A stretch of 64,000 nt of DNA from Metabacillus malikii. GTDB taxonomy: Bacteria > Bacillota > Bacilli > Bacillales > Bacillaceae. Both the position numbers and the translations under genes were made by a program. Below, piece by piece: positions 25,672-34,734 of the stretch. The first letter of the stretch is position 1. The number at the start of each line of letters is the position of its first letter. The notes below the pieces were generated by a model that saw nothing but the letters and a program-made list of their open reading frames with translations, was not told the DNA's origin and did no database searches. The DNA is taken from positions 62,001 to 126,000 of the forward strand of contig NZ_JAUSUD010000002.1 of the NCBI RefSeq assembly GCF_030813355.1, in the 5' to 3' direction.

Positions 25672-26034
25672 TTGAGTATCGTTACAAGCAAGGTTGGTGG
25701 AATATTTATACCTGTAAAGGATATAGTTGCAGCCCGTGACTGGTATTGTTCGATTTTGGAAGTTGAACCAACGTTTGAAATTATTGTTGGGCATTTATGT
25801 TGTATACCGATGGATAACAATGGTCTTAATATCATATTAGATAGTAAGATTTATACCGAAGATGCATATGCTAGAACACCGATGTTTCACTTTAATACGG
25901 ATGATATCTATGAGGCATACCGTTTTATGAAGGAAAGAGGTGTCGAGCTGGTGACGGATATTGAACACGGTCATTCATTCAATTTTAAAGATCCTGATGG
26001 CAATATGTTAATGATTTGTCAGCTTAACACTTAA
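25672..26034 (+). CDS. VOC-superfamily (glyoxalase/bleomycin-resistance-like) protein
   Basis: 120 residues from TTG 25672: AGGGGGTGA (25658-25666) is 5 nt upstream, and GTG 25663 lies inside it. Two beta-alpha-beta-beta-beta units: VGGIFIPVKDIVAARDWYCSILEVEPTF opens the first, and PMFHFNTDDIYEAYRFMKERGVEL with FNFKDPDGNMLMICQ closes the second, with the usual C-terminal metal Glu position not obvious. Function cannot be assigned. Monocistronic. Confidence 0.85.
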   Translation: MSIVTSKVGGIFIPVKDIVAARDWYCSILEVEPTFEIIVGHLCCIPMDNNGLNIILDSKIYTEDAYARTPMFHFNTDDIYEAYRFMKERGVELVTDIEHGHSFNFKDPDGNMLMICQLNT

Positions 26035-26040
26035 TTAGAA

Positions 26041-26076
26041 AAAGCCGATTTCAACCTAAAGGATGAAAACGGCTTT
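26041..26076 (+). terminator. Hairpin after the VOC gene
   Basis: AAAGCCGATTTCA pairs with TGAAAACGGCTTT. The T-run is short (TTTC), so termination strength is uncertain. Confidence 0.5.
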
Positions 26077-26111
26077 CGAACTTGTTTAGGAAACTATAAA
26101 ATTCTTCTACT

Positions 26112-26252
26112 GTGGATAAGCGCTTCGACATCTAGCTCCAGCGCCTAGCCCCTCGAGGTCATAAGCCACAAATGAATCGAAGACAAAGAATGTCTTCTAT
26201 TCATTTGCGTCTTATGCTTGTCGGGGCTGATCAAGGCGCTTGCGCTTTTGTT
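26112..26252. repeat. Bacillaceae long inverted-repeat element
   Basis: The ends GCGCTTCGACATCTAGCTCC..AGCGCCTAGCCCC and CGGGGCTGATCAAGGCGC..TTGCGCTTTT pair loosely. Inside them TCATAAG/CTTATG and AATGAAT..AAGACA / TGTCTT..ATTCATT also pair, giving one long imperfect stem. I recognise this text as a dispersed repeat seen in many Bacillus-group genomes. It ends 1 bp from the stop of the glycine-rich protein gene and may shape that transcript's 3' end. Confidence 0.75.
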
Positions 26253-26253
26253 C

Positions 26254-27234
26254 TTATGAGGAGCAACCGCCACCACAGCTTGAACAGCTTGAACCACCGC
26301 CATCACTGCCACCGCCATCACTACCATTATCGTTGCTACCGCCATGGTCATGGCTATCTGAGCCAACACCACAGAAGACAGCAGAGGTACAGCCACTTGT
26401 ATTGTAAGCTGCATTTCCATATGCATATTCCTTTGCATAACTCCAATACTCATCAAAGTGATAATAGGAATAAAATACCATCACTAAAGATAGAGTACTC
26501 ATATCACCAAAGGTTTGCTGCTTGGCAAATTTACCTTTAGGCTTCACACTATATGTTTGCTCCGCACTAGCTAGTTGCTCCTTCATTTTGTCAATTAAAT
26601 AATAAATTGCCTCAGGACAATCAGGACAATCCTTAAAATACTTAGTTGCTAATTCTTGTCTACCTAACGTTTTAAAGTCTTTTAACGTGTCTTTATTGAG
26701 GGGGTCACTAAAAAAGTCGCCCCATGCATTCCAGGTAAACTCTGTAATGGAAAAGAACTGTGAGAAAACCCAATCAAAGAATGCACGTTCCTGTGGTGCT
26801 GGTACAGGGTCTGTATTAGGGTAATGGTGAAGCATTTTACCATAATAATTTTGAGAGAACTTTTCATAGTCATTTGTGAATAAAATCATTTCGTGCCAGA
26901 TTTCATCAACATCCCCACTAAACATAGGTGTTGATTTCAATACTTTTGTTAAGATAAAGTAACGTTTTAGTTCAAAAAGCAGCCATTCAAATTCATCTTC
27001 TGTTCGGTTACTATCTTCTTGTAAGAACCGTTTTTTAACCTGTTGTATGTATTGTTCATCTAAGGCACTATTTAATTGATTTATTAGCGGAGTAATCGGG
27101 GCATTGTCAAGTTTTCCAAGCTGTGACGGTATATTCTCCATCGAAAGTTTTGGTCGCTTTTTTCCACGCTTGTTGATGACGAATATAAGTAAACCAATAA
27201 ATAGAATAATTAACATAAAAATACCTGCATCCAA
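26254..27234 (-). CDS. GRDP-like membrane-anchored protein with Gly/Cys-rich tail
   Basis: 326 residues from TTG 27234; AGGTGGTG (27248-27241) is 6 nt upstream and overlaps the GTG at 27246. One N-terminal transmembrane helix (~5-22), then a basic stretch. The middle has GDVDEIWHEMILFTNDYEKFSQNYYG and MLHHYPN, which resemble the Trp-His core of glycine-rich-domain (GRDP/DUF1399-like) proteins. The last ~45 residues are low complexity: Gly, Ser, Asp and His, ending with SSCSSCGGGCSS. The cysteine cluster could bind metal or be modified. No function known to me; similar Gly/Cys tails occur on other Bacillus membrane proteins (TIGR04222 type). Confidence 0.7.
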   Translation of the reverse strand: MDAGIFMLIILFIGLLIFVINKRGKKRPKLSMENIPSQLGKLDNAPITPLINQLNSALDEQYIQQVKKRFLQEDSNRTEDEFEWLLFELKRYFILTKVLKSTPMFSGDVDEIWHEMILFTNDYEKFSQNYYGKMLHHYPNTDPVPAPQERAFFDWVFSQFFSITEFTWNAWGDFFSDPLNKDTLKDFKTLGRQELATKYFKDCPDCPEAIYYLIDKMKEQLASAEQTYSVKPKGKFAKQQTFGDMSTLSLVMVFYSYYHFDEYWSYAKEYAYGNAAYNTSGCTSAVFCGVGSDSHDHGGSNDNGSDGGGSDGGGSSCSSCGGGCSS

Positions 27235-27415
27235 GTCAGTCACCACCTAATTTTAAAATATTAGTACATTCAATAATACGTTTTTTATTCCAAAAAGTTT
27301 CAAATTTTCTGTAATAAATAGTAAATGAAAATAGGGACTTACTTCTTTATCTAATTATAAAAATTGTAATCCTAACACATCGTTCAAAAATGCATAGATA
27401 TAACGTGGTTTGCCA

Positions 27416-27447
27416 ATAATGAAACGAAGTATTTAATCGTCTTCAGT
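27416..27447 (+). repeat. Single unit related to the 52-bp arrays
   Basis: ATGAAACGAAGT, a variable gap, then ATCGTCTTCA reproduces the junction between two units of array 1, where ATGAAACGAAGT is followed by ATCGTCTTCAT. It lies just upstream of alkD. Only one partial unit is present. Confidence 0.5.
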
Positions 27448-27480
27448 GTTAAGAGAATATTAATGAGAGGGAGTATATCA

Positions 27481-28167
27481 GTGGGGACAGATTGGAAACT
27501 TTCATATTTACAGCCATTAATTCAATCGTATTACGAGCATCATGATGAACAATATGCTGAGTGGTCGAAACAATATTTGCGAAATCAATTTGAATTTATT
27601 GGGATACGCACACCAAAACGTCGACAGTTAACTAAAAATTTTTTAGAAAATAATGGACTACCTCCAAAAGAGAAGTTAAAGGAAGTTATTCAGGCACTTT
27701 GGAATATGGATGAAAGAGAGTTTCAAAAGGCAGCATTAGATATTCTTGAAAAGTGTAAAAGACAGCTAAAGGGCGAGGATATACGCTGGATTAGTCAATT
27801 AATTGTTGAAAAGTCATGGTGGGACACGGTTGACGTATTAGCCCCACATATAATAGCTAATTTATTTTTAACCTATCCTCAATATACGTCACAGTATGTC
27901 GAGTCTTGGATAGAGGACGATAATATTTGGCTTCAACGTTCGGCGATTATTTCTCAACTTTTTTATAAAGAAAAAACAGACGAAAAACTCCTCTCACACT
28001 GTGTATTGAGACGAGCAAATAGTGACGAGTTTTTTGTACAAAAAGCAATTGGATGGGCTTTGAGGCAATATGCTAAAACAAATCCTGATTATGTGCGTTC
28101 GTTTGTAGCTGATAATGATTTAAAACCTCTTAGTAAAAGAGAAGCCCTAAAGAACTTGTCCATTTGA
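27481..28167 (+). CDS. alkD: DNA alkylation repair glycosylase AlkD (HEAT-like)
   Basis: 228 residues from GTG 27481, with GAGAGGGAG about 7 nt upstream; the ATG at 27463 lies before that site. It matches Bacillus cereus AlkD: FIGIRTPKRRQLTKNFL, WNMDEREFQKAALDI, then KSWWDTVDVLAPHI with the catalytic Asp, and DNIWLQRSAIISQL and FFVQKAIGWALRQYAKTNPDYV. AlkD removes 3- and 7-alkylated purines without flipping the base. Soluble, monocistronic. Confidence 0.9.
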   Translation: MGTDWKLSYLQPLIQSYYEHHDEQYAEWSKQYLRNQFEFIGIRTPKRRQLTKNFLENNGLPPKEKLKEVIQALWNMDEREFQKAALDILEKCKRQLKGEDIRWISQLIVEKSWWDTVDVLAPHIIANLFLTYPQYTSQYVESWIEDDNIWLQRSAIISQLFYKEKTDEKLLSHCVLRRANSDEFFVQKAIGWALRQYAKTNPDYVRSFVADNDLKPLSKREALKNLSI

Positions 28168-28261
28168 ATGAATGCTAAAAAAATTTACCATAATTAACAT
28201 ATTTGAGAGTTTAGTTAGTTCCACAACACTACCCGAGTAAGGCTTATATATATCAAATAAA

Positions 28262-28306
28262 TTAAAAACAATGTCACATCATTTAACTTGATGAAGTGAC
28301 ATTGTT
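28262..28306 (-). terminator. Terminator of sspH
   Basis: Strong stem AACAATGTCAC / GTGACATTGTT with a partly paired inner part. On the minus strand it is followed by TTTTT, 10 bp past the sspH stop. Confidence 0.75.
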
Positions 28307-28316
28307 CGTATTGTCA

Positions 28317-28505
28317 TTATTCATTACTAAGTTCAACTAAATTTGTCACCGAAACGCTTTGTTTTTTGCTTGGATTTTCAAGTGGATGAATTGTTGCAAG
28401 TTCTTTATCTTGATCAACATGTTCAATATAAACTTGATTACCTTTATACATGACACTTGCCATCTCCGGTGAGCTTGATATTTCTTGAGCACGTTTCGCA
28501 TCCAT
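28317..28505 (-). CDS. sspH: H-type small acid-soluble spore protein
   Basis: 62 residues from ATG 28505, AAAGGAGA about 8 nt upstream; a longer frame back to 28649 lacks a binding site. MDAKRAQEISSSPEMASVMYKGNQVYIEHVD and IHPLENPSKKQSVSVTNLVEL match SspH proteins (MxxxRAKEILSSPEMxNVTYxGxPVYIxxVD). These are made in the forespore. Read on the minus strand, CATTATA at 28540-28534 resembles a SigG -10 box, with no convincing -35. Confidence 0.9.
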   Translation of the reverse strand: MDAKRAQEISSSPEMASVMYKGNQVYIEHVDQDKELATIHPLENPSKKQSVSVTNLVELSNE

Positions 28506-28645
28506 GATTAATGTCTCCTTTTTTAATAAAAGATATAATGAAACCTGTGTTAAGCTGATAAGTTGGTACCCTAGAGAAGTGTAATAACCATAGCTACCAT
28601 TTACAGTATTTGCGAAACGAACTGAACTATTCATTATTGTTAGGG

Positions 28646-29908
28646 TCATAAGTAAACTTCTTCAACTTTAAGTGGTGTAAGTGCAGTCGTCTGGTCAATA
28701 AAGATGAACGCATTATAACGTTTAGACATGCTTGAGGGGACATAATTTCCAAAATGTTCTCTTTGTGGGTGGTACACAACACCAATTGCACGATGACCAA
28801 CTGTTTGTTCAAAGATGTGCTGATTTTCTTTATTGAAAATAATGATTTTATCCTCATCACTTGCTTGGTGCATTAGGTCTTCCCAGCTATTTGACTTTGC
28901 TTTAGGAACAACCATGCGTTCTAAATTTATACCCCATTGATCTGCTGCAATAACGGTTCCGCGATGAGTACCGAAACCAACAATAAAAATCTCTTCTTCG
29001 CTAAATTGTTCTCTTAATAGCTGACCAACGTTTATTACACCTTCATCCGCCATATCTGTTGCTCTGGCATCGCCAACATGTGTATTATGCTCCCAAATAA
29101 TACCCTTTGAATCTTTTCCGTAATAGTGAGCAATCGTTATAATAAGTTGAACCATATGCCGGTCACGGATGTTCCATGATTCATTATCATTGATAATCAT
29201 TGTCCGATAGTAATGCTCGGCATTAGCCGTTAGTAAAGCATTAGCCTCAATGTTGAGATGACTCTCCTCAAGGTCTTTTAAGTGATGCTTTTGTTTCATA
29301 ATATCTAGTAATAATTGGATCACTTCATCATGACAATTTTCTTGATAGAAAGCAGCAGATAAACCGTATTTTTCGGGTTGTCGATTAAAAGGTTCAAAGC
29401 ATTCAAAAGCTCTTTTAATTGATTCTACGTTTGTGGAATCTACTTTTTTAAAATAGTGTATGATTTCATCCATTGATTCCCACAATGAATATATATCAAT
29501 TCCGTAAAAGCCCACTTGTTTATCGGAAGTCTTGTCTTGGTTATATTTTTTTAACCAATCAATTAATTCAATCATTTCTTCATTAGCCCACATCCATGTT
29601 GGCCAACGGTTAAACTTTTTTAATGCATCCTTAGCACTTTTGATTTCATGGTCATAGCCTTTTATGTATCGATTTACTTCCATACAAGCAGGCCAATCAC
29701 CTTCAACAGCAATAAAAGTAAATCCCTTCTCAGTAATAAGCTGCTTCGTTAAATCACTGCGGATTTTATAAAATTCAGATGTTCCATGTGAAGATTCCCC
29801 GAGTAAAACAAACTTTTGCTCATCTATTTCGTTTAGAATTACCTGATTATCATGGGGAATGTAAGGTTTTGCATAATGTTTAATAGCTTGGATGATTTGT
29901 TTATTCAT
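28646..29908 (-). CDS. Erythromycin esterase family protein
   Basis: 420 residues. Family motifs: VLLGESSHGTSEFYKIRSDL with the active-site His, FIAVEGDWPACMEVNRYI with Glu, and WEHNTHVGDAR with His about residue 275. These are the residues thought to act in EreA/EreB-type enzymes and in the Bacillus homologues. Many family members from soil bacilli do not hydrolyse macrolides, so resistance should not be assumed. An AGGGTAGG-type site precedes ATG 29908. Confidence 0.8.
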   Translation of the reverse strand: MNKQIIQAIKHYAKPYIPHDNQVILNEIDEQKFVLLGESSHGTSEFYKIRSDLTKQLITEKGFTFIAVEGDWPACMEVNRYIKGYDHEIKSAKDALKKFNRWPTWMWANEEMIELIDWLKKYNQDKTSDKQVGFYGIDIYSLWESMDEIIHYFKKVDSTNVESIKRAFECFEPFNRQPEKYGLSAAFYQENCHDEVIQLLLDIMKQKHHLKDLEESHLNIEANALLTANAEHYYRTMIINDNESWNIRDRHMVQLIITIAHYYGKDSKGIIWEHNTHVGDARATDMADEGVINVGQLLREQFSEEEIFIVGFGTHRGTVIAADQWGINLERMVVPKAKSNSWEDLMHQASDEDKIIIFNKENQHIFEQTVGHRAIGVVYHPQREHFGNYVPSSMSKRYNAFIFIDQTTALTPLKVEEVYL

Positions 29909-30044
29909 GGATGACCTACCCTTTTATAATTTAGCTCTGTTAGTCCTTATATTAATTTTTGTGCTTTTGACTTTCGGTATTAATGGGTGATGCTCTAGTA
30001 TATCGAGCATTCGAACACTCAATATCTGTAGATTTAATTCTTTC

Positions 30045-30354
30045 TTATTTTTTATATTCAGCATTGTAAGAATTCTCACCACTATGTACCGACAGCAATG
30101 TATTTGCATAGCCGACGAGGCGATTTACTAGTTCATCTGCTAATGCATAAACAAGATGATATGTCTCGTTTCTATGTGATTTTGGGTCACCCGAAAATGA
30201 TGGTTGTGTTGATGAAAATATATTTTGTATCATAAAGGTTATAGTGAATAATTGCTTTGCCAGCTGCTCCACATGTTAATGGATCTTGGTAATTAGGGTG
30301 AAAAATATACGATTCTTCTGCAGTAGGTGAGCGGAAGTTTTTTGTGAAAGTCAT
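30045..30354 (-). pseudogene. Possible frameshifted gene remnant, unrecognised
   Basis: Read on the minus strand, ATG 30354 gives MTFTKNFRSPTAEESYIFHPNY then QDPLTCGAAGKAIIHYNLYD, then a stop. A different frame continues with SHRNETYHLVYALADELVNRLVGYANTL to 30045. Both halves look protein-like, but neither has a ribosome binding site and I cannot name a family. It may be a decayed gene. The rest of 29909-30535 holds a hairpin at 30485-30521 (ACATACTT / AAGTATGT) and nothing else clear. Confidence 0.25.
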
Positions 30355-30535
30355 ACCTTATTGATTTGTAGTTGCAAATGTTCATCTTTGACGTCAACGA
30401 CTTTTTTATTTATTCCGTACCAACCATCATGAAAGATACAATATACATTATGGAGAAATAGCCTCAAGGAGAGACCGATAAGTTACATACTTAATATTTC
30501 TATATTTAAAAGAAAGTATGTATTAAAGAAATAGG

Positions 30536-30740
30536 CGCTTTTCTAAAAGAATGTTGCTTTTTAGTAATAGTTTTTTCAAGAGTTGGTTGGAGCGTAAGTG
30601 TGAGGCTCCTGAAGTTTACTTGTGTCCCGAACCGGAGCTATGAGCTCACTCACCACTCACCCCGTTGCCTCTGTTTAATGCAAGAGGAGACCAACCCTAA
30701 ACGACTACTTGGTAAAAAACAATTTCTACGACAACAGCCA
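30536..30740 (-). repeat. Interspersed repeat RE1, copy b (internally deleted)
   Basis: Minus-strand blocks TTGGCTGTTGTCGTAGAAAT, GTTTAGGGTTGGTCTCCTCT, GGTGAG..CTCATAGCTCC and AAACTTCAGG align in order with the 34141 copy. About 160 bp of the middle are absent. The far end carries GTTGCTTTTTAG, an inverted counterpart of the element's start. Confidence 0.65.
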
Positions 30741-30805
30741 AGGAATATTATTAAATGTAAGTTATAACTTAAATTAAGTGCTTATGATAGTAAATAATCT
30801 CAAGA

Positions 30806-30838
30806 CAAAAAAATAGCAACTGAATTCAGTTGCTATTT
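30806..30838 (-). terminator. Terminator of ilvD
   Basis: Perfect palindrome AAATAGCAACTGAA / TTCAGTTGCTATTT, followed on the minus strand by T6. Confidence 0.9.
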
Positions 30839-30852
30839 ACGAGTACATTAAA

Positions 30853-32532
30853 TTAAATTTTCATGACTCCACCAGTACTAGCTGATGTTACAAGTTTAGA
30901 ATAACGAGCTAAGTAACCTTTTTTCACTTTAGGTTCAAAGCCTTTCCAATTTGCTCGACGTTTTTCAAATTCTTCATCAGAGATTTCAAGTTGAATCGTC
31001 CGTTTCTTTAAATCAAGTTCGATGATGTCACCATCTTCAACAAATGCAATTGGTCCGCCTTCAGCTGCTTCAGGAGAAATATGGCCAATTGAAATACCAC
31101 GAGAAGCACCTGAGAAACGACCGTCTGTAATTAAACCTACTTTTGCACCAAGTCCACGTCCAACAATTTGTGAAGTTGGGGCAAGCATTTCAGGCATACC
31201 AGGTCCACCTTTAGGGCCTTCGTAGCGAATAACAACAACATGTCCTTCTTTCACTTTTCCTGTAATAATACCTGAAAGTGCATCCTCTTGAGAATCGAAG
31301 CAAATTGCTGGGCCTCTATGATATCCACCTACCTCTGGGTCTACTGCTCCAACTTTAATAATTGAACCATGAGGAGCTAAGTTACCAAATAATACAGAAA
31401 GTCCGCCCTCTTCAGAATGTGGATTGCTTAACGGACGAATAACATTTTCGTCTAATATCTCAGCGCCTGCAACATTTTCACGTAATGTTTTACCAGAAAC
31501 TGTTAAGCAGTCACCATTAATTGTACCAGGCTTTTTGAGAAGCTCATTGATAATAGCGCTCACACCGCCAGCATTATGCACATCTTCTATATGGTAATCA
31601 GAAGCTGGTGCGATTTTTGCTAGATGTGGTGTACGTTTTGCTACTTCGTTAATTCTTTCAAGAGAGTACTCGATTTCAGCTTCTTGTGCTAGTGCTAACG
31701 TATGAAGGACTGTATTTGTTGAACCACCCATAGCCATATCTAATGCGAATGCATTATCAATCGTATCAATTGTAACGATATCACGTGGTTTAATATCTTT
31801 TTCAATTAACTCCATTAATTGTGTCGCAGAGCGTTTAACAAATTCCTTTCGTTCTGGAGCTACTGCAAGAATGGTTCCATTACCAGGAAGAGCTAGTCCA
31901 AGTCCTTCTGCTAAACAGTTCATTGAATTTGCTGTGAACATACCTGAGCATGAACCACATGTTGGGCATGCAAATTGTTCAATTTCTGTTAATTTCGCTT
32001 CATCGATTAACCCAGATTGATAGGCGCCGACACCTTCAAAAACTGATGTTAAATCAAGTGGGTTCCCATCTTTATCAACTCCAGCCTTCATCGGTCCACC
32101 GCTTACAAAAATCGTAGGGATATTGACGCGAAGAGCAGCCATCATCATTCCAGGTGTAATTTTATCACAGTTCGGAATACAGACCATTCCATCAAACCAG
32201 TGTGCAGAAACAACTGTTTCAACTGAGTCAGCGATAATTTCACGACTCGGTAGAGAATATCTCATCCCGATGTGTCCCATTGCAATTCCGTCATCAACAC
32301 CAATTGTGTTCATTTCGAATGGAACACCACCAGCTTCACGAATCGCATCTTTTACAATTTTCCCAAACTCCTGTAAGTGTACATGACCAGGAACAATATC
32401 AATATATGAATTCACAACCGCGATAAACGGTTTTCCAAAATCCTCTTCTTTTACACCTGCGGCACGGAGTAAGCTTCGATGCGGTGCACGGTCAAATCCT
32501 TGCTTAATCATATTACTACGTAATTCTGTCAT
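30853..32532 (-). CDS. ilvD: Dihydroxy-acid dehydratase
   Basis: 559 residues, the normal length. [10 protein letters not shown] and [18 protein letters not shown] hold the Fe-S cluster cysteines, and [41 protein letters not shown] are the family signatures. It makes 2-oxo acids from dihydroxy acids in valine, leucine and isoleucine synthesis. It stands alone here; no other ilv or leu gene is visible. TTGGAGTGA precedes ATG 32532. Confidence 0.95.
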   Translation of the reverse strand: MTELRSNMIKQGFDRAPHRSLLRAAGVKEEDFGKPFIAVVNSYIDIVPGHVHLQEFGKIVKDAIREAGGVPFEMNTIGVDDGIAMGHIGMRYSLPSREIIADSVETVVSAHWFDGMVCIPNCDKITPGMMMAALRVNIPTIFVSGGPMKAGVDKDGNPLDLTSVFEGVGAYQSGLIDEAKLTEIEQFACPTCGSCSGMFTANSMNCLAEGLGLALPGNGTILAVAPERKEFVKRSATQLMELIEKDIKPRDIVTIDTIDNAFALDMAMGGSTNTVLHTLALAQEAEIEYSLERINEVAKRTPHLAKIAPASDYHIEDVHNAGGVSAIINELLKKPGTINGDCLTVSGKTLRENVAGAEILDENVIRPLSNPHSEEGGLSVLFGNLAPHGSIIKVGAVDPEVGGYHRGPAICFDSQEDALSGIITGKVKEGHVVVIRYEGPKGGPGMPEMLAPTSQIVGRGLGAKVGLITDGRFSGASRGISIGHISPEAAEGGPIAFVEDGDIIELDLKKRTIQLEISDEEFEKRRANWKGFEPKVKKGYLARYSKLVTSASTGGVMKI

Positions 32533-32867
32533 GCTTTAATCACTCCAAGTTATAAAATTTCATCAATTCAAATAATTTAAATTATTAATATCTTAACATT
32601 ATTTTAACTATTATCATAGTTTATCAGTTAAAACTTTTTTTAGAAAAATATCCTAATCATAAGTTCCGATTTTTGGATACAATCCTCGTTTCTTATAGCT
32701 TGGATTAATATTGAGAGGAGGATTGTGAAGGTAAATAGGGCTCTAAAGGGAATAATTACTAGTACTTTTGGTCGGTTTTTTCACAAATAATGCTACATTT
32801 CTAGTACTTTTTTATCTATAAAAGTATTAAACTAATATAGGCATTATAAATAAAGGTGGGAAATATC
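32533..32867. other. Divergent intergenic region ilvD / CapA-like gene
   Basis: 335 bp, very AT-rich. No T-box leader, riboswitch fold or good CodY box was found upstream of ilvD. Promoters for both genes presumably lie here, but none is convincing by eye. Confidence 0.4.
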
Positions 32868-34106
32868 GTGAATCAAGAAAATGAATTGAGAAGGTCAAGA
32901 GTGACCAAAAAGAAACGAAGGAAGAGAAATACAATCATACAAGTGATAATTGTTTGTACAATTCTGTCTATAGGAGTTGTTCTATATACTCAATTAAAAA
33001 CAGAAGATGCTATAGCAGAACCTACTGCAGAAACGAATATTGTGAAAAATGTTACTGAGGAGACACAAGAGACAGAAGAAAAGGTAGAAGATATAGATGA
33101 TAAAAAAGAGGAACCTAAGAAAGTTGTTCCAGAACCAAAAGAAGAAATAGAACCAATCGTTGAAACCCAAATAAAAATTAGTGCTGCAGGGGATTTTACA
33201 CTCGGAAGAGATGAAGCATATGCATATTCAGGTTCCTTTGTTGATGAAGCGACAAAACATGGGTTACCGCACTTTATAGAAGGACTTAATAATATATTTA
33301 TAGAAGATGATTTGACGACAGTCAACTTGGAAACAACATTGACAAATGCGACAAATAAAGCAAATAAGAAGTTCCGCTTTAAAGGAGACCCTTCATATGC
33401 AGAGATTTTAAAACTAGGTGGGATTGAGGCTGTTAATCTAGCAAATAATCATATTTTTGACTATCTAGAACAAGGGTACAAAGATACGATGACAACACTA
33501 GAAAAGAAAGAAATTAGATACTTTGGTTATGATAATATTTTTATAGAAGAAATAAAAGGAATTAAAATTGGTGCTTTAGGTTATGAAGGCTGGGACGATA
33601 CGCCAGAAATTCGTAATCAAGTAATAAAAGATATAAAATTATTAAGAGAAAAAGGGGCACAAATTGTATTAGTGCACTATCATTGGGGAACAGAAAGACA
33701 GTATGTACCAAATGAAGAGCAAAAAACGTTAGCACGCTATACTATCGACAGTGGTGCTGATTTAATTTTAGGTCATCATCCTCACGTCATTCAAGGGATT
33801 GAAGAATATAATGGGAAGTTTATTGTCTACAGTCTCGGGAACTTTATGTTTGGCGGCAATCGCAACCCTAGCGATAAGGATACGTATGTTTTTCAACAAA
33901 CCTTTCACTTATCGAACGGGAAATTGACAGATAAGAAAGACATAAATGTAGTGCCATTTTCAATTTCATCTGTCACTCATCGTAATGATTATCAACCGAC
34001 GATGTTAACAGGGTCTGAAGCTGAGCGAGTAAAACAAAAAATAGTTCAGTCTTCTAACCAAATCAATGGTACAGACTGGCTTGTATATGACCAAAATAGT
34101 AATTAA
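32868..34106 (+). CDS. CapA/PgsA-family membrane-anchored protein
   Basis: 412 residues from GTG 32868; AAAGGTGG (32852-32859) is 8 nt upstream and contains the GTG at 32856. Basic head, one transmembrane helix (~22-41), a Glu/Lys-rich linker, then a metallophosphoesterase-like CapA domain: SAAGDFTLGRD, VNLETTLTN, VNLANNHIFDY, VLVHYHWGTE, LILGHHPHVIQGIE and YSLGNFMFGG. CapA/PgsA takes part in poly-gamma-glutamate capsule export, but solitary homologues such as this lack capB/capC and have unknown roles. Its terminator lies 400 bp away, beyond an inserted repeat. Confidence 0.85.
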   Translation: MNQENELRRSRVTKKKRRKRNTIIQVIIVCTILSIGVVLYTQLKTEDAIAEPTAETNIVKNVTEETQETEEKVEDIDDKKEEPKKVVPEPKEEIEPIVETQIKISAAGDFTLGRDEAYAYSGSFVDEATKHGLPHFIEGLNNIFIEDDLTTVNLETTLTNATNKANKKFRFKGDPSYAEILKLGGIEAVNLANNHIFDYLEQGYKDTMTTLEKKEIRYFGYDNIFIEEIKGIKIGALGYEGWDDTPEIRNQVIKDIKLLREKGAQIVLVHYHWGTERQYVPNEEQKTLARYTIDSGADLILGHHPHVIQGIEEYNGKFIVYSLGNFMFGGNRNPSDKDTYVFQQTFHLSNGKLTDKKDINVVPFSISSVTHRNDYQPTMLTGSEAERVKQKIVQSSNQINGTDWLVYDQNSN

Positions 34107-34140
34107 GGTGTACGTTTATAAATTTTAAGTCTCTTTTCTT

Positions 34141-34505
34141 TTGGCTGTTTTCGTAAACATTGTTGCTTTTAACGGAGTTGTCGTTTAGGATTTGTCTCCT
34201 CTTGCAGTACTCGCCTTCCGCGGGGTGGGTGGTGAGCCTCATAGCTCCTTGCGGCACGAACAAGCAAACTTCAGGTCACCTCCCTACGATAAGTCATCAT
34301 CGATTCGCCATTCGGCTCATCGTGATTCCTTTGGTCTTAGTCGATACCCCTCCAGTTTGTACGTCGATGGGCAAGCCGCCTACGCTTTTCGTATTCCTCA
34401 GCGTTAACGTTTGCGGGGTCTCACCTCTCCCACGCATCCCGCAGGAGTCTCGCACTTTAAGCTCCAACAAACCCTTAAAAAGGTTAGTGCAAAAAGCCAC
34501 AATCT
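34141..34505 (+). repeat. Interspersed repeat RE1, copy c (reference full-length copy)
   Basis: Begins TTGGCTGTTTTCGTAAACAT, then GTTTAGGATTTGTCTCCTCT, GGGTGGTGAGCCTCATAGCT, ACGATAAGTCATCATCGATT and GGGGTCTCACCTCTCCCACG, and ends GCAAAAAGCCACAATCTTTT. The two ends are imperfect inverted repeats: ATTGTTGCTTTT at the start, AAAAAGCCACAAT at the end. No protein product is supported. It is locally far more GC-rich than its surroundings. It fills most of the gap 34107-34734. Confidence 0.8.
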
Positions 34506-34510
34506 TTTAA

Positions 34511-34540
34511 AAGCCTAACTCTTGTAGTTGGGCCTTTTTT
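34511..34540 (+). terminator. Terminator, probably the displaced one of the CapA-like gene
   Basis: AAGCCTAACT pairs with AGTTGGGCCTT (one wobble), followed by T6. It directly follows repeat copy c. Confidence 0.75.
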
Positions 34541-34614
34541 GAACACTTTGTGAATAGATAAAAAGTCTATTGCATTACATGCGAAAAGGTAGTAAAGTAA
34601 AGGTGTAAAGAAAA

Positions 34615-34630
34615 TGTGAAACACTTCACA
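34615..34630 (+). promoter_or_regulatory. Rex-type operator 1 upstream of doxX
   Basis: Dyad TGTGAA-ACAC-TTCACA with A/T flanks, close to the Rex consensus TTGTGAA-N4-TTCACAA. It lies upstream of a TATAAT (34656-34661), roughly across the -35 region. Confidence 0.7.
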
Positions 34631-34690
34631 AACACAATTAATAGGAATCCTAAAGTATAATGCTCTAATTAAATATTTTTTTAACTAAAC

Positions 34691-34708
34691 TTGTGAAATG
34701 TTTCACAA
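34691..34708 (+). promoter_or_regulatory. Rex-type operator 2 upstream of doxX
   Basis: The perfect 18-bp dyad TTGTGAAATGTTTCACAA agrees with the Rex box at every consensus position. It lies 30 bp past the TATAAT at 34656-34661 and 27 bp before the start codon, where binding would block transcription. Confidence 0.8.
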
Positions 34709-34734
34709 ATAAAAAATTAAGGGGTTGAATCATT

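Noticed and set aside
28646-29908. Macrolide resistance from the erythromycin-esterase-like gene
   Set aside because: Family membership alone does not show macrolide hydrolysis; many chromosomal homologues in bacilli do not confer it.
32533-32640. CodY box or T-box upstream of ilvD
   Set aside because: No segment comes close to AATTTTCWGAAAATT, and there is no T-box sequence or leader terminator.
34160-34510. Frames inside RE1 copy c
   Set aside because: Other RE1 copies do not keep these frames open, and no start signal is present.
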